A stretch of 64,000 nt of DNA from Ligula intestinalis (GCA_036362985.1 JAYGXS010000001.1:37518484-37582483), one strand, 5' to 3'. Shown: positions 36,882 through 48,319, counted from the stretch's first letter. The notes: generated by a model from the letters alone, not told the origin. Numbers and translations: made by a program.

Positions 36882-37142
36882 GCACAACCTATCGCCGCGG
36901 GTGTCACGTCACCATAACCTTTCCACCCAATCCCCCCCTTTCCCTCCCCTTTCCCTCCCCCGTCCGTTGTAACCTCTGCCTCCAAAACATCTAGTGCGAC
37001 ATTCCCCGCCCTCACTTTTAATTTAGTCTGACGACGAACACGTGATACTTGTTCGAAAATTCACGAGTACAACTCGATTTTCCGAAGATCTCCTTTCTTT
37101 TCATTATATCATCTAGGAATGCAACTTACTTCACTTATCCAG
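36882..37142 (+). mobile_element. Inverted pseudo-LTR plus start of a second, head-to-head P1 copy
   Basis: 36882-37103 is the reverse complement of the 3' pseudo-LTR at 34098-34315. It is followed by DNA matching the P1 ORF start (ATG 37119-37121, then CAACTTACTT). Homology stops near 37145. This shows a truncated plus-strand P1 copy joined to the minus-strand element at their 5' sides. Confidence 0.78.
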
Positions 37143-37859
37143 CTTATGATATCTTTTCTACCGGGCCTGGAACGCGACTTTCCACGTAAATGACTTGAAG
37201 AGAAAAACGAAGAATTCAGGCATCTCCTAAAAATTAGCCATCCAACACAAGTCTATGTCATTTTCTAAATAATAATTTTTCACCTTCAATGGCATAAGAT
37301 GAGGACAGATCAAAGGGGCACCCATAAGTTTACAAGATAAATATAATCCGGCCGGATAATAGAGGATAGAACTTATCCCAAAGATTATAAACTAGTAAAT
37401 AAGAAAAGGTTTTGAAGGCCAGAGTTTTATTGATAAGTTAATTAGTTGTAGAAGGAGTAGAATATGAGAAATGGATAAGTGACTCCAAGATGAGTGCAGT
37501 CCAGCCATGAGTGGGTCGATTCCAGAGTCAAATTCTGCGGGTTTAGTCAGCGGGTTTGGATACCTGCAACTGGCCTTTTGATTACTGGCTCCGGGAGTGT
37601 CTGACCGTAGGCAATCCCCGCCCTAAGGTCCTTTGCGAACCAGCCTTGGAACGTAATTGAGCAGTCAGGACAGCCAAATGTTGAAGGCACTTCCATGACA
37701 CTTCCGTGGTGGACGCGAGGGCCAGACATGCAAGGAATTCCCCAGAGGCCTGCGAGAAAGGCATGGCTTAGAATACCACGTCACTACAAGTTCCTCAATA
37801 CCCAATGTAATCGTAGAAATGGTCTTACAAGAGCTGGAATAAGTCGCCTTCAGTAACTA
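37143..37859. other. Intergenic, nothing recognised
   Basis: No domain-bearing frame; two overlapping 60-codon minus frames (37547-37764) are unrecognised. Confidence 0.45.
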
Positions 37860-38710
37860 CAAATTTGCATTCTGGTTCCGGTACGTGAACGACTCATTCA
37901 TAATAATCGAAGGGAGCCGACTATTAGACTTTTAAGACCTGTTTAAAGGCATCTTCCCTCAAATTCAATTCGGAAAGGAAGAAGAGAATGCGAAACAGCT
38001 GGCTTCCCTTGCTTTCCTCGTCACACACAGAACCAATGGAGAATGCAGCACCACGGTGGCTTAAGTGCTCAGGTGCTTAACTATTACAGCAACCATTCAA
38101 TGGTACATAAACGAGGCTGTATTAGAGCACTCGTCTAGAGCGTAAAATACACTGCAGTGAACCTGAGAGACGCGTACGGGAACTACAGCATCTTCGGTAC
38201 CAACAAGCAAGCAAAGGATATCCGAACAGTTTAGTCAGCCACTGTCTCCATAACTGCCCACGGCTAACACGGAGGACAGCCATAAAAACTCTGACACCCC
38301 CTTCTGTACATAAAGAATGTTTCAGACGCAACGACACGTATTACTGCAGAATTCTGCGTGGGTATCACCCATGGTCCGAAAGCTACCATGCGCACGCGAC
38401 TCATGCAAATAAAGGACCAGCTGGATGCAGATGGGCAGTCTGACATCATTTATGAAGTATCATGTCACGAGTGTTCTCGCTAGGCAGATTGGACGAAAAG
38501 TAAGCTCGCGAATAATGGAACAGAAATCGGCAGTGTGGCGAGGCGACCCACTGGCCTAGATCGCTAACCACACCCTGAAGGAAGGTCGCGAATATAATCT
38601 CCCGGATTAGCGGATAATGGCGGGAGCCAGTGATAAGATCGGGCGACAAGTGCTGGAGGCCCGCGTATCTGACTCAAGTTCCATCAACAGACATGCTGAT
38701 ATAATCCCCC
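37860..38710 (+). pseudogene. Decayed Penelope-like element (lineage P1), from RT motif C to C-terminus
   Basis: The fragment opens at motif C with FWFRYVNDSFIII, in which the YVDD signature has become YVND. It continues with GIFPQIQFGKE and a damaged FLDV block. The HP.AHKR block follows as NHSMVHKRG near 38.09 kb. Near 38.47 kb is a worn GIY-YIG segment (RQIGRKVSSRIMEQKSAVWR, GDPLA). The C-terminus QVLEARVSDSSSINRHAD ends near 38.70 kb. Several stops and frameshifts separate the blocks. It has no function. Confidence 0.78.
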
Positions 38711-39179
38711 CTGCTATTACGTCCGTCCTTTGCGCGGCCTAAAGGCATGGTCCAGTTCCCAGCCAAGCACGCACTCCGCAACGACGCCTTGAGGCGGGGT
38801 GAACTCAATCTTATCACGAATACAACTACCCCCTCCTCCCTACCCACTTCCTTTCCTTGTAGCTAAAGTACAAAAGCATGTAAACTTTTGCTGCAAGTTC
38901 ACCCTTTTTGAAGATGACCTTATGTGCGAAGTCGGTAGCTCACGCAAATAAAAATGCTGTCTTAGTCCTCCACCCACTTTAAGTGTCCTCCTCTTATTCG
39001 TCTACATCAATGGTGTCGTACTTTTCATCCACATAAGCGTCTCCTCATTTCTCGTTTTATGATTTTTTCATTGGAATCATTGTCATATTTTTCAACATAA
39101 GATAATTTCCTTCCTTAAGTTACAAAAATTTCCATTAAAATTTCAAAATTTAAATTGGAGAGTATACGTTTGCTCATAA
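38711..39179. other. Intergenic between two PLE remnants
   Basis: The first part is probably the 3' untranslated end of the P1 remnant; the rest is AT-rich without recognisable content. Confidence 0.4.
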
Positions 39180-40090
39180 TAAATTCACTTCAGGTCTGAA
39201 CATTTAAATCGTTATTAACTAAATGAACTATGCAGATTGGTAGAAAAACAGTACGCTTGTCAGGTTGGGCGGGGAAGAGGATACCGAATTGGGGTCAGCA
39301 ATCCGATCAGTGTCAAAGAAAACTGGCAGATAAAAAGGTGGTAAGCTGCGGGCGGTTGAATTGCCGACTTTCTGCCACCGTAACTGCGGTGCCGGTTCGC
39401 ATTACCTGATGGCAGTCACTTCTACCGTAGCCAGTGTACAAGAAATTTTTAATAGCCTGAGAGCACCTTTTAGATCACTCGGAAAGCCTCTCTGGCACCC
39501 ACGAGATGATCTGAGTCTACAATGTATGCTAGAATGGAATTGGTAATGCTCTTTATTTGGCTCTTCCCTCACTAAGCTGAAAGATGTTCTCGTACACCTC
39601 TGCAAAACGCCGGCTCGTGCGACCGATATATTCTTTCCTACAGTAACAGGTACATGAATAGATGAACAGGATGTGTAGGATTGGAGTAGTCGAGAACAGT
39701 ACTTAGGCGTCGGCTGCTGGAAATGTGTTTAATATAGCTCAACGCAAGCGCCTTCTTCGAGGTTTGCATCTCTTAAAATGGGACCCCAACGAAAATTCGT
39801 TTTTTTCTCCGCTATTAACAGCGAAGACATCGACGGTCTTTCGGTCATGTTCTTAGCAATAAAACGACTAGGATACGCATTTTGTCCAAAAACGCCTTTG
39901 AAAATCTTAAGTTCTTATTCGATGCTATCGGGCGAGAACATCCTGTTCACCCTGCATCAAACATCGTTCTGAATTACGTTTGAAGTTCAGCGGTACGTAA
40001 CTCCCAAAGTAAGTGTATTATCCGGACCACGTCCTCTTAAGATGGACATTACGTTGAAATCTCCCGCCGGGCTTTTTACTCAAAGGTAGG
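39180..40090 (-). pseudogene. Decayed Penelope-like element (lineage P3), post-RT region, GIY-YIG and 3' end
   Basis: On the minus strand from about 40085 the frames give RFQRNVHLKRTWSG and FGSYVPLNFKRNSERC, the region just after the RT domain. FGQNAYPSRFIAKNMTERP follows, homologous to the plus-strand copy at 42.2 kb. Near 39.64 kb CTCYCRKEYIGRTSRRFAEV keeps the zinc-type cysteines and an intact YIG. The C-terminal block TLATVEVTAIR is at about 39.42 kb. DNA from 39.32 to 39.18 kb matches the 3' regions at 25.3 and 42.6 kb. Frameshifts and stops are frequent. Confidence 0.8.
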
Positions 40091-40534
40091 TTGAGAATAA
40101 GGAACGCTCCGTACTGTTATTTTTCTAGTGTAAATTTTATTGACGGGTGTGCCTGATTTATGGTATGCATTTGAGTTAAAACATTTGCTTTTTAAGATGC
40201 AATTGCGAATGTGTAATCCTCGTAGCGCTTGTAGTACGTCAGACAATTTATCAGCACGTCCCACGACTGGCGGACTGCAATGAAGTCCCTTCCGCCAGTA
40301 TATAATGTATCCACAGCTTCCATGGAGTAAGTGGTCGAAAAAACAACAGCTTCAATTCTGTGAATGTTCTCAGATTAGGCTTGAGAATTCAAATTGGCAA
40401 ACACATGCTTTCAGCAATTCATTGTCACACCAATACCGTTGCATGAAGAATGAAAACAAAAATCATAGATCGGGTTTGTATGCTTATGAAGGGCTGACTC
40501 ACACTCATCTATCCCTGCCACCCACATGGCTAGT

Positions 40535-40645
40535 TGGGATCTTGGGATTGAGGGCGGTGGGGTGGGGATGGTCTGTGATAAGTATCTGTAGGCTAAAGAT
40601 TGAGTGCGCATACCTGTCATTTGGGGGTGAGGGTGGCGTGCGAAT
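40535..40645 (+). repeat. Dispersed repeat, weak copy (pairs with 11837-12010)
   Basis: It resembles 11850-11990 in its G-rich start, a GGTCTGTGA block and GTCATTTGGGGGTGAGGGTG followed by GCGTGCGA. Similarity is patchy, so homology is likely but not certain. Confidence 0.4.
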
Positions 40646-40689
40646 TAATAGAACAAATTCTAATTATATCTATTACGAACGCCCTTCCC

Positions 40690-41095
40690 GCACAGATTTC
40701 ATGCACATGCTTCACGAAGCCTTGCCTACTAGGTCCAGACGATGAAGGCCGACTATCCTTCCAGGCAAAATTGATGTGTATTTATTCCTCCACCTGCTTT
40801 CGTGGAGTGGCGTACATAGGTCGTACAGTGAGACGACTGGAAAAGATGGTACGCGAACCTATGTCTCTCTGGCTAGGTAGAGGTAAAATAGATCCAGTTC
40901 GAGTTCTTTTCTCGCACGTCTAGTCACCAGGAACCACTAGATTGACGCCAAAGAAACCTTTTAGGTTATCTACCGAACACCGACAACCCATTCTAAAGGC
41001 CTACTTCTACGGATGTCAGAAGCCACCAATACAGTAACTATTCAACTGGTGAATCCTGCGGTTTGTCGTCAGAACGCGTTAGTGCAAGCGCTCCA
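40690..41095 (+). pseudogene. Penelope-like element (lineage P3), GIY-YIG and C-terminus
   Basis: CIYSSTCFRGVAYIGRTVRRL near 40.78-40.84 kb is a GIY-YIG core with intact YIG and the paired cysteines. After stops, VTIQLVNPAVCRQNALVQAL near 41.04-41.09 kb is the P3 C-terminal block. No RT precedes it. The RT part of another P3 copy starts within about 50 bases downstream on the same strand, giving a head-to-tail pair. Confidence 0.75.
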
Positions 41096-41139
41096 TCCCC
41101 CGCAACACCAGTGCTCCCACAGTGCTAACGAGTACACAC

Positions 41140-42790
41140 ATGGAAAAATAAAAACATATCAGGCAGAATAGTGATATCCTCATAAGGAGGCCTGACAAAG
41201 GAACTGGTGTTGTTTAAAGGGACACAAAAGATTACATTGGGAAAATTTAACGAAATTTGTCGGACTAAGAAAAATGTGGGAAGACAGAATAAGAGGAAGA
41301 TCATACGGATGACGTTAAAACACAGCTGACTAACTGTCTGAAAAGATTTCAAAAGGACGACTTAAAAAGCGAACATGACTTACAGCGCCTCCATCCCCTA
41401 GGCACGCACATATCTCGATTATATGGCTTAGTTGTTCATCCCATCCTAGATATAAGAAACTCGTACCATGAAATAACAAATGACTCGCAGACCAACGCAA
41501 GTCCATACAGGGTCAGCTAGCACCATACAGCCTCCGAGACACCTTCGAATTCGTGGACAACGTTAAGGACCTCGACTTGAATGGTATGATGATGTTTTCA
41601 CGAACGCGCCGGTCGCGGAAAGAATGAATTATATCAGTGAATTAATTACCTCGAATCAGCAGGACATAGGAGTGTCAGTAAATGCACTCAAGGAATTACT
41701 ATTAAAATTCACCTCGAATGTGCAGTTCCTATTTGACAACAACCCATACAGGCAATTGGACGGAGTAGCTATGTGCTCACCCCTGGGACCACTTCTAGCA
41801 AATATATTCATAAGCAAATGCGAAGCTTCGCAGTTTCTTTCCCAGATAAATAGTGTGACTTACTACAGGTGCTATGTTGATGCTATATTCGCGGTTGCAT
41901 CTGAAAAAATTAATGCTTCAACTCAAATGCATACCGTAAATCAGGCGCACCCGTCAATAAAATCTACACTAGAAGAAGAACGGTCCGGATCGCTCCCATT
42001 TCTTGACATAATGTTGAGTAAAAGGGTTAATGGGAATATTCTGCGTAAGGTCTATCTTAAGAAGACGCGTTCGGAGCAACATACATACGTTAGGAGTTTC
42101 GTACGCCGTACTTAAAATGCAAATTACTCCGGGGTCTGACCGAGGGGTGAAAAGTATTTGCTCAACCAACAGCATTGAAGAAGCGCATAAGATTATAGGA
42201 GGCGTTTTAAACAAAATGGGTATCCTGGTCGATTTATTGCTAAGATCATGACTGAAAGGCCGCCAAAACCCTCAGTGCAAACAACAGAGAAGGAAGGAAT
42301 TTTCCTCAATGTCTTATTTGAGGGAAAGCGCCAAGCGAACTTGTGCATTTATTCATTTATCTGCTCCTATAGGGCAGAATAAATTGGTAGCACGAGTCGG
42401 CCTTTGTCCAAAAGAGTACGAGAAAACATTTTGGCATAGTAAGGAAAGGGCCAAATAAAGAACATTAACAGGTCCGTTCTAGCGCACTTAATAGACTCCG
42501 ATCGTCTCGTGGATGCTAGATCGGCTTTCTGAGCGGTCTAAAAGGTGCCCTCAAGCTATGCTAGCTATTAGATTGCTGACCCCAATTTTTTTGTCTCCGG
42601 ACCCTGACAGTCGAACCTATTTCGTTTTACAAACCCGCGTATTTTACTTGGACAATTACGATGTAAATGTACAGGTCCGAAGAGAATTTACCGAAATCAA
42701 ACATATGCTCACAAATTTATGCACTGAAAATTTATTATTCTTGCATTTAGTTTTCATACCCTCCAGCGTGGAGATTCTTCATTAATATGT
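41140..42790 (+). pseudogene. Penelope-like element (lineage P3), nearly full length but RT-dead
   Basis: The N-terminal part is frameshifted (RRPDKGTGVV near 41.19 kb, then SRLYGL, then HPILDIRNSYHEI). From 41624 a frame of 163 codons stays open. It has motif B as GVAMCSPLGPLLANIF (the usual Gly after Met is Cys) and motif C as YVDAIF, where the second catalytic Asp codon is GCT (41882-41884). It also holds NQAHPSIKSTLE and LPFLDIMLSKR. Further frames give CIYSFICSYRAE and STSRPLSKRVRE, a worn GIY-YIG core near 42.34-42.43 kb. The 3' region shared with 25.3 and 39.2 kb ends near 42.79 kb. Loss of the metal-binding Asp would abolish polymerisation. Confidence 0.85.
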
Positions 42791-45700
42791 CAAAAATTAG
42801 TCCAGCATTTCTTGTTTTATTCTTTGAGTGTTTTGATTTAGGGGGCATAATTGTTGACACACTAAATAGCTACTACGGCAGCCTGCACTATTACATCTTG
42901 TCCGAATTCCAGAGTATCCAGTTCAATCAATGCAGGACAACTAAGCTGACATGGACCTAGCAAGTTGTGGTTTACTTGGGTGCCGGCGGAGCGTGTGCGA
43001 AGGAAAGGCAAGCTCAGGTCACAGAGTAGAATTGAGGGCATGGGCGATGGAAAATTAAAACACCAAATCAAGTCCGAACTAAAAAGATGACAAGCGCCCT
43101 CGTAGAAACATGTAATGTTAAGTTATAAAGGTCAATTTAGAAATATTGATTTCTCTAGTAAGGACCATGGTTAATTTATTAAGATTAGGAAACTGTACAA
43201 CACTTACAGTCTGTGGCAGCGCTGTCTGTAGGATCAACACGCGAGCTCGAATTGCAACTGCTAAAATTGAAGTCAATAAATGTAAAAGCTAGAAAGGACA
43301 AAATATGAGCAACATGTGTCGGACGAGGCCAACTCTAGAGCCGGCTCGAAATTCGTAAATAAATGCTGCAGAGGTCAGCTGTGGTAGGAAAATCGAAGAC
43401 GCTTGTTTCAGTGGTTTTATTCGCGGGGTTCCACTCATTTGTTATTTATCAGACATTCAAACAGTGTTGACTATGCACCCCATAATTTATTGAAACGGAA
43501 TCGAAGTATTTGGAAGTATAATTATTGATCAATGGTCGTATGCGTTCAATCCAGTTTTCAATGTTTACAGTAAGCACTAAGATCGTTTAGGAACTGGAAT
43601 ACTGACAAAGAAAATAAAGCGTTGAACCATCATCTCTGGCTTAGCAAGTGTCAAAATGGACACAAAAAGTATACCTATAGTGCCTACTTATTTGATATAA
43701 GTAACTATGTATATACGAACAGTAATATTTGAATAATGGAATCGAATATGTGAATCCAGATTCTTCTCGAAAGACAATGAATGCACGATCACTGGGTCAG
43801 TGCGCGTAGTAGCCGGAGTTTTCGACTTCGTAAAGGAAGCCAGACTCAGATAATATGAGAATGCAACAGCAAATGAGCGTTTTTTAGTCAATCCAAGAAG
43901 GAATGTAGGGATGGTTGCGGAGGGGTGGTGTTCGCTAGAATTCAGAGTCCACGCCGTACCACATCGTCGTGATGGCGTGCGCTCTTGGCTGAGAAATAAG
44001 AGGCATTTCGTGGCCACGCGATCAAAGCGCCCGAAATCAGAAAGGCATGTAAACGTGTCAGCTGATAGAGTTGGCGTCACACACACGGTTACCTCCAGCA
44101 GTTCCCCACGGTCTTATTGCTGGCTCGCACCATTTTTCATATTCTCGTGAGGTAAAATTCGTAATGTTCCTCAAAAGTGTGAGAAGCAACCTGAGGTAGT
44201 GAATCGCCTCTCTGAACGGTCAGTTTACGCTCCACTGTTCGTGAACTGTGTCGTCATCTGATCTGCTCTTACCCCGAACGCCGTTCCCTTCCTCTTTGTT
44301 CGACCAAAAAACCACCCATTTTTTATTGTTTTCTCCCGGACCCTGAGGAGAGCCTCCAGTACGAGACCAAAAGCTCAGACACATAGACCTAATGTTCCCC
44401 TGATCACACGTTCCTCTTCCTCCTCTTCTACAAGTGCAGGAAAATCAGAGCGTGCCTTAAGGGATCCTTTCCCTTCCATGCGTAGGCTCAGTCCCCCGAA
44501 TTCCTTTCTCATCAATGAATGGGGCCTACGCTGTCATCAAGAGCGCACACATTTCTTGTTTCGTCTTGCACGCTTGCTCGAACGGACCTTCTAGCAATCA
44601 GGCAGTTTTTTTGTTGATAGCGAACGGTGCTTGAGGGGGAGTACCAGCTAGCTTCTTAGTTCTTCGCTGGTTTTCTATCAGTCATCCAGTGGGTCATGGG
44701 AAAGCGTCCACTCTCTCCTCTCTCATGCTATAATCAATGTCATAGACAACTACTCTGCTTTTTCTTCCAATCCGGTTAGCAGCTTCCAGCGAACAATATT
44801 GAGGCCTGCAGTCCCTCACAATCTTTTTCTTCAGCTTGTTTATGATTTGATCCCCTGAAAGCGCTGGCGCAGATAAACCCCAACTGATGACTACGCATGC
44901 CTACGTAAATCAAATAAGCAGACACTTTATAAAAATATAGTGCAGGGGGTACTTGTTAATGTGTCCAGTCGCTCGCTGTCAGTAGTTCTTCTTATTTTTT
45001 TATTCCTTGTTACTATGCATAAAAAGAAGGCGGCTTTGGAAAAGGTCACGACAGTGCGAAGTGAGCGATTTACAGCGAGCAGTAGTTTCCATAGGAACGA
45101 CGAACTAGGACGCATACCTGTCAGTGCTGGTAGTTGAAGCCTAACAAAAGCATGCACGGACAGCGCAGACGCCTGTTGAGTCGACTTGATGTAACGACGA
45201 TCGCAGCTTTTACTTCTGAACTGCTATCAATAATAGTTACTCATTGTAAATACGTAATATCGCACGTTTCCGCAAATAAATCGGGCTATCGAAGCCGGTG
45301 TTACCCTCATGCCAGTTCGTTCTCTGCTCACCCTCCTCAACAATGAAGGAAAAGGCAGTTTTTTAGCGGAATACAAATGCTCGAAAATCCCAAATTCTAA
45401 ATATTTAGTGTACATGTAAACATTTGTTCAACCTACCCATTTGATCATCACTTCCAACTGTTTACTTCTCAGCAGGATGGGCATGGGAACGACGACTTGC
45501 GCAGGAAGTATTTTATGATTGTGGCAGATTTACACTGCATTCAGCACACTCGCTCTCTCCTAACCCCACTTAAGCTCGGTGAAATAACATGGTCAAGAAG
45601 ACCTAAAGCTGACACGGTGGCTAATACAGTATGAGCATGTGTGTAGGTGCACAACGACACTCTCCCTGTGTGGTCATTTCTATGGATGTGCATTCACAAA

Positions 45701-45994
45701 AGTGCTTAACATACCCTGAAATGGACCCCAGTTGGCCTAATGAATGTACCACGTGGTCCGTTGTCAAGGAAATGGCTATCATCCACACCCCTACTTTACA
45801 AAATTAAAAATGAAAGTTATTTTCTGTATCAAGGCTTGGCTTGTGATAAACAAGCGAATTTGCTAATGCAGGAAAATTAACGTAGTGCTGCATGATTACT
45901 CTATCCAATGTCATTTAATCAAGAATGTTTCTAGCAGGTATTATCAGAACAACGAGGAAATTAGACTGCAATTTTGTGGGACCACTGGGCCAAT
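42791..45994. other. Intergenic, no gene recognised
   Basis: Overlapping opposite-strand frames at 43688-44150 (132 and 79 codons), and others near 44.93-45.42 kb, lack any known domain. I found no copy of these sequences elsewhere in the window. Confidence 0.45.
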
Positions 45995-46178
45995 ATTCAC
46001 AAAGGCTTGATTACAAAAGAAGACAAGGGAGATTGAAATGGCCGTTTCTGGCTTATTAACCATCGTCAGACTGCCAGTCACACCTAGATCCAAGTAATGC
46101 GCCACCGGAGGCTCAAATGAGCGAGATTTTTGATCAGAGTCTAACGCCCTAACCATTGAGCCACAAGCTCGTTGTCTT
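45995..46178 (-). mobile_element. tRNA-derived SINE, copy 1
   Basis: On the minus strand the head reads GAGCTTGTGGCTCAATGGTT then AGGGCGTTAGACTCTGATC. This is a tRNA-like A-box region, as in the 48.32 kb and 62.46 kb copies. The body (GACGATGGTTAATAAGCC, then AGAAACGGCC) is shared with the other SINEs. Here the B-box is degenerate. Confidence 0.75.
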
Positions 46179-46189
46179 CCTGGTTAAGG

Positions 46190-46487
46190 TCAGGAGATAT
46201 GGACATCCATTGATGAACGCTCACTGACCGGTCGCGAGTTCGAACCTCGGGTGGTGCACCACTTGGGGCTGGGTATAACTGGCTGACGATGGTTAGTTAG
46301 CCAGAAATGGCCATTTCAGTATCCATTGGTTTCATTGGCTGCTGCCAGGGCCCGAGAAGTGAGGTCCAAGGCAAAGCCGAACAAGTGACTTCAGTTAGCG
46401 GTCGGTGCACGTTCATTAGTGAGTATTTGAAAAGTCTATTCGGAAAACACGTGTTTATGGCAATTAATCTTCGAGCCTGTACAATTG
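46190..46487 (+). mobile_element. tRNA-derived SINE, copy 2
   Basis: It has a well-preserved B-box-like stretch (GGTCGCGAGTTCGAACC near 46231) followed by the common body: GGTGCACCACTTGGGGCTGG, the GACGATGG...GCCAGAAATGG block, and the CAAGGCAAAGCCGAACAAG block near the 3' end. The A-box end is damaged. It lies in opposite orientation to copy 1, about 10 bases away. Confidence 0.78.
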
Positions 46488-46494
46488 TATCAAT

Positions 46495-46655
46495 AATGAA
46501 AATAGGACACCGACGCCAGGTGGCGATCGCATGCAACCCCCAACTCATCCCGTGCACGTGACAGTGATTTTCACTCCGCATACTAGACTCATGACCATCA
46601 CTCATAGCCTACCCTTCTCCCCTTCCCCTCAGTCAACTGACCTCTGTATGCTGTT
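46495..46655 (-). repeat. Dispersed repeat, copy 2 (pairs with 11837-12010)
   Basis: The reverse complement matches 11850-12015 closely through GCGGAGTGAAAATCAC and the GCGATCGCCACCTGGCGTCGG block. It directly follows SINE copy 2. Confidence 0.7.
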
Positions 46656-46851
46656 TTTACCATGCAAGCAGTATGAAAAAGATGAGTTTTAATAATAAGC
46701 CATTTACTAGAAGGGGTTTGATAAATTTGAATGATTCAGTTGACCCAATAAAATTATTCAAATCCGCCAACTCCCCCCATAATAATTAAGTGAGCCTAGT
46801 AGTCATTCTAGTGGATTCTAGATTGATCACTTACTAAATCCTGTTTGGACA

Positions 46852-46861
46852 NNNNNNNNNN
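46852..46861. other. Assembly gap (10 N)
   Basis: Ten undetermined bases. Ten N is commonly a placeholder, so the true gap length is unknown. Confidence 0.99.
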
Positions 46862-47224
46862 TCTATATGCAAAAGCGATTGCATGCCGGCGTGCACTCTA
46901 GACTTAACTAGGGCAGATTGCGCACTTCACCAAATTCTTCATCAACCTTGTTGCCAACAGCATAACTTACAGAAAATAAAAGTGTCACACAATACTAAAG
47001 AAACAGAGTGTTAAGGAATTAGCTTTGAGCAGTGGCACCTCAAAACGTTTTGTTATACGTCGTCTTCTGGTATGAGACTGCAGTTTCTGGCATTTCTCAA
47101 GTGCACTCTGGTGAGATGCACCCACAATCTGTCCTCAATGTTAATTAAGTGCTGGGATCTTTGATTTTAACGAATGCCTAAAGGCATGACGTTGTCGGAT
47201 TGTGAACGAACCACCTCCTCGCTG

Positions 47225-47415
47225 ATTAAAGTTCATCTGACCATTAACAGCACTCATCTGCCCCGCTCTGCCTTGAGCCTCGGCAGAGGCTCTGACAGCC
47301 GTAACGGCTAGAAGCCTAGGCGGATAATATTGGCAGCAAAGATAAGAAACACTGTTATGACCATTTATGGTTTATTATCCGTCGCCAGCCAGTCGGAGGG
47401 GAATAGATGAGTTCC
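47225..47415 (-). mobile_element. tRNA-derived SINE, body only
   Basis: The minus strand has the SINE body (GATAATAAACCATAAATGG, then the CTCTGACAG...CAAGGCAGAGCGGGGCAGATG block). It matches the copies at 48.5 and 62.2 kb but lacks the tRNA-like head. Confidence 0.68.
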
Positions 47416-47578
47416 GTTGTTGGTCAGGTGAAAGTTAATCGACGAGTGTCAATAGTTGAAATATTGATTTCTCGGAAGAAATTGGAACAATGCGATGATC
47501 ACGAGGTCAGCAGAATTTTCTGACGCCATAAATTTCGTGACATCTAATTCATCTGCTAACGGCCATTGCCTGTTCATT

Positions 47579-47645
47579 TAGTAATATAGTATACATAAAT
47601 AGTATAGTATATATAGTGGAGTATATATAGCGAATTAGTATAGAA
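47579..47645. repeat. AT-rich degenerate repeat (ATAGTAT units)
   Basis: Irregular repeats of ATAGTAT and TATATAGTG. It lies immediately 5' of the P2 fragment and may be a microsatellite at its insertion point. Confidence 0.7.
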
Positions 47646-47656
47646 ATATCAGTACA

Positions 47657-48288
47657 TGTAGTCGCAGATGCAAATACATCGGGCACACGCGAAGGCAGTT
47701 GGATACATGGTCAGCTGAACACGTACCGGAGTGGTTGCTCAGGTCCGAAAATAAAATACCCAAGAGCTCAATCACAAAGCACTTAGTGTAAACTGGCCAT
47801 ACAGTTGAACAAAAGACCACGTTTAAGGTCGTACTTCGGGCGGCGACCGGACATCTCCTACGGTTTGTCGAGGCTGCTGCAATACGCAGAGGAAAACCAG
47901 AACTCTTTTAGCAGCTGGATCACGTGATCAAGCTCGCCTTGCCGTGGTAACGTTTGGTCACCTCAGTCGCTCTCCCGGCTTCTCCCGCCCCCTCCCCCGT
48001 TATGACCAACTGCTGCCCTGTGCTTTGCTCCCCCCGTCCTTTACTTACATTTCACAGGCTTTCACTGCAACCTGAACTGCCTTGCTGTGATAATTACCTG
48101 CTCCTTCCTGTTTCCATCACTACGCACCACATTTTTGTCTTATGTTTCCCACCCTTTTAACCTATTAAGCTTCATCCTTATAATTGGACAGTTAATTTAC
48201 TATATTACCAAGCAATGACCGTTTGCAGAGGTCACGAAATTTATGACGTCAATAAAATCTGCTCACCTCGGGATCAAAGCCTTGTTCA
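47657..48288 (+). pseudogene. Penelope-like element (P2-related), GIY-YIG domain and 3' end
   Basis: One frame from 47657 to TAA at 47948-47950 encodes about 97 residues with only two internal stops (TAA 47789-47791 and TAG 47909-47911) and no frameshift. It reads C.R.CKYIGHTRRQLDTWSAEH, then KIPKSSITKHLV, then the C-terminus VEAAAIRRGKPELF and LDHVIKLALPW. The coding part starts at the endonuclease core; RT is absent. The 3' untranslated part ends near 48288 in GCAATGACCGTTTGCAG...GCCTTGTTCA, which is also found inverted at 17540-17759. It is truncated but decayed relatively little. Confidence 0.85.
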
Positions 48289-48319
48289 GATTGTCAACAG
48301 CCTTTGACCTGAAGCCGTG

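Larger units (their letters stand above)
34098..37142 (-). mobile_element. Penelope-like retroelement (lineage P1), nearly full length
   Basis: Read on the minus strand the order is as follows: an inverted pseudo-LTR (plus-strand 36882-37103), a partial direct pseudo-LTR (about 36880-36794), one long ORF with RT and GIY-YIG domains, a 61-bp tandem duplication, and the 3' pseudo-LTR (34315-34098). The 5' end is a palindrome: 36762-36880 and 37024-37142 are inverted copies. Beyond the pseudo-LTR the inverted copy carries the first codons of the ORF (ATG at 37119 on the plus strand, then MQLT.LIQ) before homology ends. A second, truncated copy therefore lies head-to-head. No unambiguous target-site duplication was found. 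Confidence 0.88.

Noticed and set aside
43688..44150. Overlapping ORFs on opposite strands (132 and 79 codons)
   Set aside because: No known domain, no conserved copy in the window, and antisense frames that open together suggest chance.
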